Origin: Candidatus Dormiibacter sp.
GTDB taxonomy: Bacteria; Chloroflexota; Dormibacteria; UBA8260
Length of the DNA: 6,079 nucleotides
Direction of reading: 5' to 3'
NCBI GenBank assembly: GCA_025450495.1
Contig: JANWHI010000127.1
Span: 1 to 6,079, forward strand
In this document: one piece after another, positions 1 to 5,931 of the stretch
Numbering within the stretch: position 1 is the stretch's first letter
Layout of the letters: each line of letters begins with the position of its first letter
Notes under the pieces: model-generated
The model's input: the letters and a program-made list of their open reading frames with translations, nothing else
Told to the model about the DNA's origin: nothing
The model's database searches: none
Made by a program: the position numbers and the translations under genes

Positions 1-2
1 CG

Positions 3-1028
3 CGCGCGCTCGACCCCAACAGTGACCACCCCGTCAAGTCGCGCACCCGCGAGCGCGTGCAAGCCGCCGCGACGCGACTTGCGTACCACCCCAACCCAAT
101 GGCGCGCGCCCTGCGGGCCCGGCGCTCGCCGACGATCGCAGTTGTCGTTCATGACGTCAGCGATCCGTACTTCGCCGAGATCGTGCGCGGCGCCACCCAC
201 GAAGCCTCCACACACGGCTTCCTCACCATTGTCTGTAACAGCGCACGCGATCCCGCCACCGAGCTTCGCTACGTGCAGATGCTCTGCCTCAGTCGCGTCG
301 CCGGCGTGCTCTTCGCGGGCGGTGGCCTCGAGGAGCCCGCCTACCGGCGCGAGCTACGCGGGTACACGCAGAGCATCGGCGAGTATGGGGGCGCAATCGT
401 TGCACTCGCCCCTCGCGCCGAGTCATGGGCTGGGGAGATCCCCGACAACCGGGGCGGGGCGCGGATGATCACTGAGCACCTGCTCTCGCTTGGTCACCGC
501 TCCATCGCGATGATCGGCGGCCCGCCTTTCATCCGCACCAGCCGTGAGCGCGAGCTGGGCTATCGCGCGGCCATGGAGGCGGCGAGCGCCGCGCCGTGGG
601 TCACCACGGCAGACTTCAGTCGCTCGGGCGGGGCGGACGCGATGTCTCGCGTCCTGGCCCGTCGCGAGCGACGCATCACCGCCGTCTTCGTGGCCACGGA
701 CATCATGGCGTTGGGCGCGCTCAGTGAGCTGCGGCGTCGCGGTGTGCATGTCCCCGACGACCTCTCGGTGGCGGGTTTCGACGACATCGCGGGGCTGGAC
801 TTCGTTGATCCCAGCCTGACAACGGTGCGCGTCCCCATGGCGGAGATCGGCGCCGCCGGGGTGCGCCGGCTGTTCGGCCTGTTCGACGGCGAGCCGGGAC
901 GGCCGCGGGTCAGGGTGCATCCTGTCGATCTCGTGGTCCGCGACAGCACCTCGGCCCCGCGTCCAACGCGCGTTCCGCGCCTTCCCTCCGAACCCGCGAC
1001 GCTCACCACCACACGTCACCGGCGCTGA
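3..1028 (+). CDS. LacI/GalR-family transcriptional regulator, 5' end cut by window edge
   Basis: A sugar-responsive DNA-binding regulator by family. The frame is open from the first base, and the visible residues begin inside the helix-turn-helix domain: RALDPNSDHPVKSRTRERV matches the end of a LacI headpiece, so about 20-25 residues including the recognition helix lie outside the window. The hinge region (HPNPMARALR, visible residues 29-38) follows, then a periplasmic-binding-protein-like effector domain. That domain carries family hallmarks: DVSDPYFAEIVRG, LSLGHRSIAMIGG, VFVATDIMALG, VPDDLSVAGFDD and SLTTVRVP. The GTG at 57 is an internal Val codon, not the start. The usual family ending VVRDST is followed by about 25 low-complexity Arg/Pro/Thr residues. 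The last 26 bases overlap the 3' end of the converging dehydrogenase gene. The ligand cannot be told from sequence; a sugar or polyol is the family norm. Confidence 0.93.
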   Translation, partial: RALDPNSDHPVKSRTRERVQAAATRLAYHPNPMARALRARRSPTIAVVVHDVSDPYFAEIVRGATHEASTHGFLTIVCNSARDPATELRYVQMLCLSRVAGVLFAGGGLEEPAYRRELRGYTQSIGEYGGAIVALAPRAESWAGEIPDNRGGARMITEHLLSLGHRSIAMIGGPPFIRTSRERELGYRAAMEAASAAPWVTTADFSRSGGADAMSRVLARRERRITAVFVATDIMALGALSELRRRGVHVPDDLSVAGFDDIAGLDFVDPSLTTVRVPMAEIGAAGVRRLFGLFDGEPGRPRVRVHPVDLVVRDSTSAPRPTRVPRLPSEPATLTTTRHRR

Positions 1029-1773
1029 TACCGCCGTCCACGAACAGCGTCTGTCCAGTGATGAAGCCTGCCGCGTCCGAGGCGAGGAACGCGACAACAC
1101 CTGCGACATCGTCGGGCTCGCCCAGCCGGCGCAGAGGAGTCGCGGCGACTGCCGCAGCGGCACGCTCCGGGTAGGCGTCGACGTAGGGCTGGAGCAGTGG
1201 GGTGCGGATGATCCCCGGGCCCACCGCGTTGACACAGACCCCGAACGGGCCCCACTCGATGGCGAGGCTGCGCACCATCCCTGTGAGCGCCGCCTTGGTA
1301 GCGGAATAGAGTACGCGGCGGCGCATGCCATGGATCGCCGTGACCGAGCTGGTGAGCACCACACGACCCCCTGGTCGGCGCGCCACAAGCGGCACGAAGA
1401 CCTGGAGCGTGATGAAGCTCCCATATACGTTTGTGTCGAGCATCAGGCGCACGTCCGTATCCGAGGTTTCGAGCGCCTCACTCCGGCGAGCGAGCCCAGC
1501 GTTGGCGACGACGATGCTCAGCTCGACCGCGTCACGATCGAGCTGATCGCGCACCGCCTCGAGCTGGTCGCGCCGGCCGATGTCGGCCTGGAACAGCAAC
1601 GGCGGCGCACAGCCCGTACCGATGATGGCGTCGACGGCCTGCGGTGGTGCCTCTCGCGCCACGATGACGAGCCGCGCGCCGTCGCGAGCCAGACGGCGGG
1701 CCACGGCGAGGCCGATGCCGGAGGTGCCACCCGTGACGAGCGCGGTGCGTCCCGCCAGCGCGCGCTCGCTCAC
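1003..1773 (-). CDS. Short-chain dehydrogenase/reductase (SDR), FabG-like classical type
   Basis: A 256-residue NAD(P)-dependent oxidoreductase with the classical SDR layout. The glycine-rich nucleotide loop is TGGTSGIG (residues 14-21), with Asp64 in the adenine-pocket position, NAG at 91-93 and Asn115. The catalytic triad is Ser143, Tyr156 and Lys160 (YSATK). The family's PG-motif region is VGPGIIRTPL, and the C-terminal FVDGG is also present. Strand beta-2 ends in Arg40 rather than Asp, which would favour NADPH; this is inference. The start is GTG at 1773. Its GTGA overlaps the TGA stop of the upstream PPOX gene, and no Shine-Dalgarno is visible, so translation is probably coupled. Upstream residues in this frame are the antisense-like Arg/His-rich sequence typical of shadow frames. 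The substrate is unknown; FabG, glucose dehydrogenase or polyol dehydrogenase relatives are all possible. Confidence 0.92.
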   Translation of the reverse strand: MSERALAGRTALVTGGTSGIGLAVARRLARDGARLVIVAREAPPQAVDAIIGTGCAPPLLFQADIGRRDQLEAVRDQLDRDAVELSIVVANAGLARRSEALETSDTDVRLMLDTNVYGSFITLQVFVPLVARRPGGRVVLTSSVTAIHGMRRRVLYSATKAALTGMVRSLAIEWGPFGVCVNAVGPGIIRTPLLQPYVDAYPERAAAAVAATPLRRLGEPDDVAGVVAFLASDAAGFITGQTLFVDGGISAGDVWW

Positions 1774-2189
1774 CGCGCCGGCTCTGCTGCGCGCCAGGCC
1801 CGCCAGGTGGTGACCGTGATCGTGATGACCGGGTCGAGCTCCGCGGGGTCGGTGTACTGCGGGTAGCGAGCGAGCAGGCGCGTCCGAGCCAGCCTGAGTT
1901 CCTCGCCGGCGGCCAGGCGGGCGCGACCGTCGAGGCGAACCCACCAGAGCTGGGCCCAGTCCTCGCTCCATTCATGCGCCAGGAGGCCGACCCTCGGGTC
2001 TCGGCGGATATCGCTCAGCCGCGCCAGCGCACGGGTTCGCTTGGGCTTGGCATCCACGGGAATGAAGACGGTCGAGCCGTGTACCGCGTGGACGCAGGGG
2101 ACGAGCCGTGGCGAGCCATCGGCGCGCAGCGTGGCGAGGATCGCCGCGCGGGCTCGGTCGAGAAGTGCCCACGCCTCCTCACGCTCCAT
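1770..2189 (-). CDS. PPOX-class F420-dependent protein, Rv0121-like (TIGR03668-type)
   Basis: A 139-residue split-barrel flavin/deazaflavin-binding protein of the pyridoxamine-phosphate-oxidase fold. The features match the Rv0121-like subgroup: ILATLRADGSPRLVPCVHAV (residues 17-36), the cofactor-phosphate segment VDAKPKRTRALARL (45-58), DPRVGLLAHEWSEDWAQLWW (64-83) and a closing TTWRAW (127-132). Family knowledge assigns this group to F420 rather than FMN, with mostly unknown substrates. The ATG at 2189 is chosen because GGAGG (2198-2202) lies 8 bases upstream. The longer frame reaching 2285 adds sequence that overlaps the cofE-like gene and looks non-native. It lies 17 bases after the cofE-like stop and overlaps the SDR by 4 bases, so all three are probably one leftward transcript. 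Confidence 0.9.
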   Translation of the reverse strand: MEREEAWALLDRARAAILATLRADGSPRLVPCVHAVHGSTVFIPVDAKPKRTRALARLSDIRRDPRVGLLAHEWSEDWAQLWWVRLDGRARLAAGEELRLARTRLLARYPQYTDPAELDPVITITVTTWRAWRAAEPAR

Positions 2190-2197
2190 TGGGGCGT

Positions 2198-2202
2198 CCT
2201 CC
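2198..2202 (-). promoter_or_regulatory. Ribosome binding site of the PPOX gene
   Basis: GGAGG on the minus strand, 8 bases before ATG 2189. It fixes the start of the PPOX gene and shows that this cistron can be initiated independently of the short cofE-like frame before it. Confidence 0.75.
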
Positions 2203-2206
2203 AACC

Positions 2207-2626
2207 CTAGAGAAACAGGTCGTTGGCTGGGTCGCGGATGAGGGGCCGGGCCGGGCCGTCGCCGCTCACCCCGAGCCCGCAACACACAGCGGCCGGCACG
2301 CGTGCGTACTTGCCGATCACCAGGTCGGCGGCGCTGGCGATCTCGTCGGCAATCGCGACGACGGTGGACGACAGCTCGTGGTTGTTGGGATCAACGAACC
2401 CGGTCAGATCCCGCAGCGGCGCCAGGCCACTGGAGCCCTTGGCGGTGCCGATGATGCCCTCGCGGAGAGGCCGACCCATGGTGTCGGCGATGATGACCAC
2501 AAGCCGCGTCCCCGTGGAGGCCTCCAAATCGTGCCGCAGGCGCGCCGCCGAGGTCTCGACATCGACATGCACCGGCAGGAACTCGACTGCGACGGGCGCC
2601 ACGTCAACAGGCGGAGTGAGCTGCAC
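2207..2626 (-). CDS. cofE: C-terminal half of coenzyme F420:L-glutamate ligase (CofE), N-terminally truncated, possibly a remnant
   Basis: CofE adds glutamate to F420-0 using GTP. This 139-residue frame matches only the second half of the ~250-residue family. It has VEFLPVHVDVETSAARLRHD (about residues 14-33), the DT-GR motif IIADTMGRPLREG (45-57), GLAPLRDLTG, HELSSTVVAIADEIASAADL (83-102), VIGK and the typical tail RDPANDLFL. The N-terminal domain, with its KAEGR and GIDASN segments, is absent. Reading upstream from the GTG at 2626, an in-frame stop lies at 2663-2665, and neither other minus frame resumes the family. The GTG has no good Shine-Dalgarno. Several normally conserved positions differ: T to A before the DT, AIGxAG to AKGSSG, and GREL to NHEL. 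A full ligase activity is therefore unlikely. It may be a decaying remnant kept open by downstream coupling, or a short paralogue. Family identification is firm; functional status is not. Confidence 0.78.
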   Translation of the reverse strand: MQLTPPVDVAPVAVEFLPVHVDVETSAARLRHDLEASTGTRLVVIIADTMGRPLREGIIGTAKGSSGLAPLRDLTGFVDPNNHELSSTVVAIADEIASAADLVIGKYARVPAAVCCGLGVSGDGPARPLIRDPANDLFL

Positions 2627-2666
2627 CGCGCGACTGTAGCCGCCCCTGGGGACGTGGCGACGTCAT

Positions 2667-2695
2667 GGCAATCGTTCCCCTTCTCGGTTCGTGAG
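2667..2695 (+). promoter_or_regulatory. Upstream element shared with the lipoprotein gene (copy 1)
   Basis: Three blocks, GGCAATCG (2667-2674), CCTTCTCG (2679-2686) and CGTGAG (2690-2695), recur in the same order and almost the same spacing at 5902-5931. I count 23 identical columns of 30 with one single-base gap. The first part resembles a LacI-family operator half-site with central CG, but the right half is weaker here than in copy 2. It lies about 60 bases before the dehydrogenase start. Confidence 0.5.
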
Positions 2696-2744
2696 GCCGC
2701 TGCCCTATGCCATCATGGCCGCCAGGAGCCCTCGAGGACGGTGC

Positions 2745-2749
2745 GGAGG
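2745..2749 (+). promoter_or_regulatory. Ribosome binding site of the dehydrogenase gene
   Basis: GGAGG seven bases before ATG 2757. This decides the start against the in-frame GTG at 2691, which would add 22 non-conserved residues and lies inside the shared upstream element. Confidence 0.8.
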
Positions 2750-2756
2750 AGAAGCA

Positions 2757-4292
2757 ATGGCGGTGGAGTTGAGGCAGGCGGAGAAGACCCCGCACACGGA
2801 CCCCACGCGCATCACCCACTGGATCGCCGGCGCCTCCGACACGGCGGCCGCGGAGCGGCATGGTGAGGTGTTCAACCCGGCGACCGGCGCGGTGACCGGC
2901 CACGTGGACATGGCGACCGCCGCCGACGTCGATCGGGCCGTGCGAGCAGCGGCCGAGGCCTTCCGCGATTGGGCGGAGACGTCGCTGGTGCGCCGCGCGC
3001 GGATCCTGTTCGCGTTTCGCGACCTCGTCGAGCGGCACCTCGGCGAAATCGCGGCGCTCATCACCGCCGAGCATGGCAAGGTGCGGGCGGATGCGCGGGG
3101 CGAGGTGGCCCGTGGACTTGAGGTTGTCGACTTCGCCTGCGGCATCCCGCACCTCCTCAAGGGCGGCTTTTCGGAGAACGTGTCCACAGCGGTCGACGCG
3201 TACTCCATCCAGCAGCCGTTGGGCGTCGTCGCCGGCATCACACCCTTCAACTTCCCCGCCATGGTGCCGATGTGGATGTTTCCGGTGGCGATCGCCTGCG
3301 GCAATGCGTTCATCCTCAAGCCGTCGGAGAAGGATCCGTCGGCGTCGCGACTTCTGGCTGAGCTCTGGGCCGAGGCCGGGCTGCCGAGCGGGGTGTTCAA
3401 CGTGGTCAACGGCGACAAGGCGGCCGTCGACGCCATCCTCCACCATCCGGAGATCGCCGCGGTCAGCTTCGTGGGGTCGACGCCGGTGGCCCGCTACGTC
3501 TATGAGCAGGGAACCCAGCACGGCAAACGTGTGCAGGCGCTCGGTGGTGCCAAGAACCACGCGGTGGTGCTTGCTGATGCTGACCTCGACGCGGCCGCTG
3601 ATGCCCTGGTCGGTGCAGCGTTCGGATCTGCTGGTGAGCGCTGCATGGCGATCTCGGCAGTGGTGGCGGTGGGCGATGCGGGTGACGGCCTGGTGGAGCG
3701 GATCGCCGCGCGCGCCCGGGAGCTGGTCGTTGGTCCGGGGACCGAGGACGCATCGGAGATGGGTCCGCTGGTAACGGCCGCCCACCGCGATCGGGTGAGG
3801 TCCTACGTCGACGCCGGGGTCAGCAGCGGCGCGGATCTGGTCGTCGACGGTCGCGCCGGCGCCATGCCGGCCACGGACGGTTTCTGGCTCGGACCAACCC
3901 TCTTCGACAAGGTCAGCACGGAGATGTCGATCTATCGCGACGAGATCTTTGGTCCGGTGCTGTCGATCCTCCGCGCCGACACGTTCGAGGAAGCCCTGGC
4001 GCTGGTAAACAGCAACCCCTACGGCAACGGTACCGCCATCTTCACCACTGATGGTCGCGCCGCGCGGCGTTTCCAGCATGAGGTGACCGTGGGCATGGTG
4101 GGCATCAACATTCCCATTCCTGTGCCCATGGCCTTCTACTCGTTCGGCGGCTGGAAGGACTCGCTCTTCGGTGACAGCCACGTCCATGGGGTGCACGGCA
4201 TCCATTTCTACACGCGCACAAAGGCGGTGACCAGCAGCTGGCCGGCGCCTGGACCGGGGGGACGTGACTACGGCTTCCCCGTCAATCGGTAG
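2757..4292 (+). CDS. mmsA: CoA-acylating methylmalonate-semialdehyde dehydrogenase (MmsA/IolA type)
   Basis: A 511-residue cytosolic aldehyde dehydrogenase that by family converts methylmalonate or malonate semialdehyde, NAD and CoA to propionyl- or acetyl-CoA and CO2. This is the last step of valine or inositol catabolism. Seen are WIAG (22-25), GITPFNFPAMVPMWMFPVAI (160-179) with oxyanion Asn165, LKPSEKDP with Lys188, FVGSTP (238-243), and ALGGAKNHAVV (261-271). The last lacks the general-base Glu of ordinary ALDHs, as expected for this CoA-dependent class. Also present are GERCMA with catalytic Cys296 preceded by Arg295, EIFGPVL (396-402), NPYGNGTAIFT, and the class signature IPIPVPMAFYSFGGWKDSLF (452-471) with HGIHFYTRTKAVTSSW. 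Length is slightly above the usual ~490-505. The start is set by GGAGG at 2745. Its last 11 bases overlap the end of the antisense LLM remnant. Valine versus inositol role cannot be told; the nearby sugar-type regulator and lipoprotein mildly favour a sugar or inositol setting. Confidence 0.93.
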   Translation: MAVELRQAEKTPHTDPTRITHWIAGASDTAAAERHGEVFNPATGAVTGHVDMATAADVDRAVRAAAEAFRDWAETSLVRRARILFAFRDLVERHLGEIAALITAEHGKVRADARGEVARGLEVVDFACGIPHLLKGGFSENVSTAVDAYSIQQPLGVVAGITPFNFPAMVPMWMFPVAIACGNAFILKPSEKDPSASRLLAELWAEAGLPSGVFNVVNGDKAAVDAILHHPEIAAVSFVGSTPVARYVYEQGTQHGKRVQALGGAKNHAVVLADADLDAAADALVGAAFGSAGERCMAISAVVAVGDAGDGLVERIAARARELVVGPGTEDASEMGPLVTAAHRDRVRSYVDAGVSSGADLVVDGRAGAMPATDGFWLGPTLFDKVSTEMSIYRDEIFGPVLSILRADTFEEALALVNSNPYGNGTAIFTTDGRAARRFQHEVTVGMVGINIPIPVPMAFYSFGGWKDSLFGDSHVHGVHGIHFYTRTKAVTSSWPAPGPGGRDYGFPVNR

Positions 4293-4511
4293 GAGCCGCG
4301 TCGCGCAATCGCGGAGGGTCTCCTCGGCATAGGTGCGCAGGAAGCGGTCTCGGTCGGTGCCCGGCGCGTGAAATACGAGGTATCGAAAGCCTATATCGAG
4401 ATAGTGCTGGATGGCCGCGATGTGTTCGCTGGCATCTGAGGAGACGATCCAGCGGCTCGCCGACCGCTCGGCGCTCAGTGCATCGGCGCGACGCTCCATC
4501 CCGAGCAAATG
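4282..4511 (-). pseudogene. C-terminal remnant of an LLM-class F420-dependent oxidoreductase, frameshifted
   Basis: The minus frame from about 4505 reads MERRADALSAERSASRWIVS, followed by SDASEHIAAIQHYLDIGFRY, LVFHAPGTDRDRF and LRTYAEETL. This is the characteristic end of luciferase-like F420-dependent oxidoreductases related to F420-dependent glucose-6-phosphate dehydrogenases. In that frame the homology stops at 4311 and no stop codon follows. Restoring one C to the CC at 4314-4313 (minus strand) makes the end read EETLPRLRDAAPTD followed by TGA at 4284-4282, a canonical family ending. So the 3' end is complete apart from a single-base deletion, while some 250 N-terminal residues are missing, replaced by the 5' region of the MFS gene. 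The stop overlaps the dehydrogenase 3' end by 11 bases. A sequencing error could explain the frameshift but not the missing N-terminus. The exact 5' limit is uncertain by a few codons. Confidence 0.68.
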
Positions 4512-4573
4512 ACTGCCTAAAGGATAGCGCGGCAACACCACGGCACATGCACGTCTGCCATCATGCCCCGCCG

Positions 4574-5821
4574 ATGACCGGGGCACTCGAGCAACCGCAC
4601 GACGAGGTCAGCGCCCCTGATGTGACCGATGGACGGGTACGACCCATTGTCCCGGTCCTCGCTGCGGCGGCGATGCTGTTGCTCGCGCTGAATCTGCGCA
4701 TGGGAATCTCTTCGATCGGACCGGTGCTGCCGCAGCTCCTCCACGACCTACCCGCGAGCGTGGTATTCGGCTCGTTGCTCACCACCGCGCCGGTGGTCAT
4801 GATGGGGCTGGCGTCGCCACTCAGCGGCCGCGTCGCCGAGCGCATCGGCGTCGAGTGGACCGTCCTCGTCGCGCTGACCGTGATCGGCCTGGCGACGCTG
4901 GTGCGGCTGTGGGCCGTAACCCCTTACCTCCTGCTGGCCAGCGCCCTGGTCCTGGGTGTCGGTATCGCCGCCGGCAACACGATGCTGCCCGCGATCGTCC
5001 GTCGGTACTTCCCGGCGCACCTCGTCTTGATGACCGGGGTCTACACGGTGGGCATCAACATTGGGGCTGCCGGCGCCGCGCTCGCCACACCGCAGCTTGC
5101 CCAGTGCGCGGGGCCGACGTGGCGCGGAGCGCTCGCGACCTGGGCTATCGGCGCCCTCGTCGCCGGGGTGGCCTGGCTGGTCATTGTCAGATGGTTCCCA
5201 CCGACCCGCCGTCGCAAGGAGCGGGATCTTTCGGAACGGAGCGCATACGCGTGGCTCGTAGCTCTCTTCTTCGGCCTGCAGTCAATGGTCTATTACGGCG
5301 TGCTCGCATGGCTCGCCCCGCTCTACGAAGAGCGGGGCTGGTCGAAATCTCAGGCCGGCCTGCTGCTGGCGCTCTTCACCGCATCGCAGATCGTGGGATC
5401 GATGGCGGCCTCGGTCATCGTCCAGCGCACTGCGCGATTGGTCGCCGGCCTCCGCGTCACCGCGCTCGTGACCGCCGTCGGCGTGTTTCTGGTGGGAATG
5501 ACGCCACTGTCAGCTCCTTGGCTGTGGGCCGCGATGCTCGGACTTGGCGCCGGCGGGATCTTCACCCTCGCGCTGACCGTGCCCCTGGCGGTGACGGTCA
5601 CTGTCGATGGCGCTCGGCGGATGACCGCGACCACGCTCTGTTACGGCTACCTTCTCGCCGCCACGGGTCCGTTCGTGGTCAGCGTGCTGCGCAGCCTGTC
5701 CGGCGATTTCAGGTGGAGCTTCGGCCTGCTTTCCGTGGTGTCGCTGGTCGCTCTCGCGATCGCCCGGACGGTGACGGCGCGCCAATTGCCATCGCGTCGG
5801 GAGCAGGCCCCATCACCGTAG
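4574..5821 (+). CDS. MFS transporter, CynX/NimT family
   Basis: A 415-residue inner-membrane protein with about twelve hydrophobic segments. They start near residue 25 (IVPVLAAAAMLLLALNLRM) and are split by a basic central loop (FPPTRRRKERDLSERS, about 208-223). The LNLRMGISSIGPVLPQL signature (39-55), GRVAERIG (85-92) and GNTMLPAIVRRYFP (134-147) are typical of the cyanate/2-nitroimidazole (CynX/NimT) branch. Known members carry small organic anions or nitroheterocycles; the substrate here is unknown. The start is uncertain. The frame is open from GTG 4478, with ATG at 4547 and 4574, and none has a clear Shine-Dalgarno. I prefer 4574, which gives the usual family length and clears the antisense LLM remnant. 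The gene stands alone between a remnant and a hairpin, so it is probably monocistronic. Confidence 0.88.
   Translation: MTGALEQPHDEVSAPDVTDGRVRPIVPVLAAAAMLLLALNLRMGISSIGPVLPQLLHDLPASVVFGSLLTTAPVVMMGLASPLSGRVAERIGVEWTVLVALTVIGLATLVRLWAVTPYLLLASALVLGVGIAAGNTMLPAIVRRYFPAHLVLMTGVYTVGINIGAAGAALATPQLAQCAGPTWRGALATWAIGALVAGVAWLVIVRWFPPTRRRKERDLSERSAYAWLVALFFGLQSMVYYGVLAWLAPLYEERGWSKSQAGLLLALFTASQIVGSMAASVIVQRTARLVAGLRVTALVTAVGVFLVGMTPLSAPWLWAAMLGLGAGGIFTLALTVPLAVTVTVDGARRMTATTLCYGYLLAATGPFVVSVLRSLSGDFRWSFGLLSVVSLVALAIARTVTARQLPSRREQAPSP
5315..5338 (+). repeat. Perfect 10-bp inverted repeat inside the MFS gene
   Basis: GCCCCGCTCT (5315-5324), loop ACGA, then the exact reverse complement AGAGCGGGGC (5329-5338). 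It encodes the APLYEERG region of the transporter, so it is under coding constraint. The stem is GC-rich and would form a strong mRNA hairpin. Confidence 0.7.
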
Positions 5822-5833
5822 AGCCGTGCACGT

Positions 5834-5859
5834 CAAGGAGGCCCGGTCTGGCCTGCTTG
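5834..5859 (+). terminator. Hairpin after the MFS gene, possible terminator without U-tract
   Basis: CAAGGAGGCC (5834-5843), a six-base loop, and GGCCTGCTTG (5850-5859) form a ten-pair stem with one G-G mismatch, beginning 13 bases after the MFS stop. No run of T follows, so it would be an intrinsic terminator of the U-poor kind, or merely an mRNA-stabilising hairpin. Its last three bases are also the TTG of the next promoter's -35 box. Confidence 0.5.
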
Positions 5860-5886
5860 ACAACGTAATCGAGCGGGCAATATGCT
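5857..5886 (+). promoter_or_regulatory. Sigma70-type promoter of the lipoprotein gene
   Basis: A perfect -35 TTGACA (5857-5862) and a -10 TATGCT (5881-5886; TAnnnT pattern) are separated by 18 bases. Transcription would start near 5893, just ahead of the operator candidate and about 80 bases before the lipoprotein start. Confidence 0.6.
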
Positions 5887-5901
5887 GCCGTCCCGTCGGG
5901 A

Positions 5902-5931
5902 GGCAATCGGTTTCCTTCTCGAACGCGTGAG
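5902..5931 (+). promoter_or_regulatory. LacI-type operator candidate within the shared upstream element (copy 2)
   Basis: GGCAATCGGTTTCC (5902-5915) is an imperfect palindrome centred on CG, with 5 of 7 positions symmetric. Its core AATCGGTT fits the general LacI-family pattern AANCGNTT. It sits directly downstream of the predicted transcription start, where a repressor would block elongation or clearance. The blocks CCTTCTCG (5914-5921) and CGTGAG (5926-5931) extend the similarity to the copy at 2667-2695. The binding protein is inferred; the LacI regulator at the left end is the obvious local candidate. Confidence 0.5.

Larger units (their letters stand above)
2627..2756. promoter_or_regulatory. 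Divergent intergenic control region
   Basis: 130 bases separate the leftward cofE-like frame from the rightward dehydrogenase. The region holds the element shared with the lipoprotein upstream region (2667-2695) and the dehydrogenase ribosome binding site. No convincing -35/-10 pair was found on either strand. It contains no residue of the missing CofE N-terminal half. Confidence 0.5.

Noticed and set aside
57..59. GTG 57 as the start of the LacI regulator
   Set aside because: The frame is open upstream to the window edge, and those residues match the LacI headpiece, so this is an internal valine.
1325..1866. Plus-strand open frames opposite the SDR gene
   Set aside because: They have no family motifs and lie wholly antisense to a gene with a complete set of SDR catalytic motifs.
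2691..2756. GTG 2691 as the dehydrogenase start
   Set aside because: It adds 22 residues unlike the family, and a GGAGG site seven bases before ATG 2757 marks the real start.
4296..4314. CCGCG...CGCGG stem as terminator of the dehydrogenase
   Set aside because: Only five pairs with a nine-base loop and no T-run. It also lies inside the coding end of the antisense LLM remnant.
4478..4573. Upstream starts (GTG 4478, ATG 4547) for the MFS transporter
   Set aside because: GTG 4478 would run across the antisense LLM remnant, and the extra residues (MHRRDAPSRANDC and onward) are not transporter-like. ATG 4547 cannot be fully excluded but has no better ribosome site.
2604..4586. A 660-codon open frame on the minus strand opposite the dehydrogenase
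   Set aside because: Apart from the LLM remnant at its start, the translation is Arg/His/Gly/Asp-rich with no recognisable domain. It mirrors the codon pattern of the real plus-strand gene, as expected for antisense frames in GC-rich DNA.
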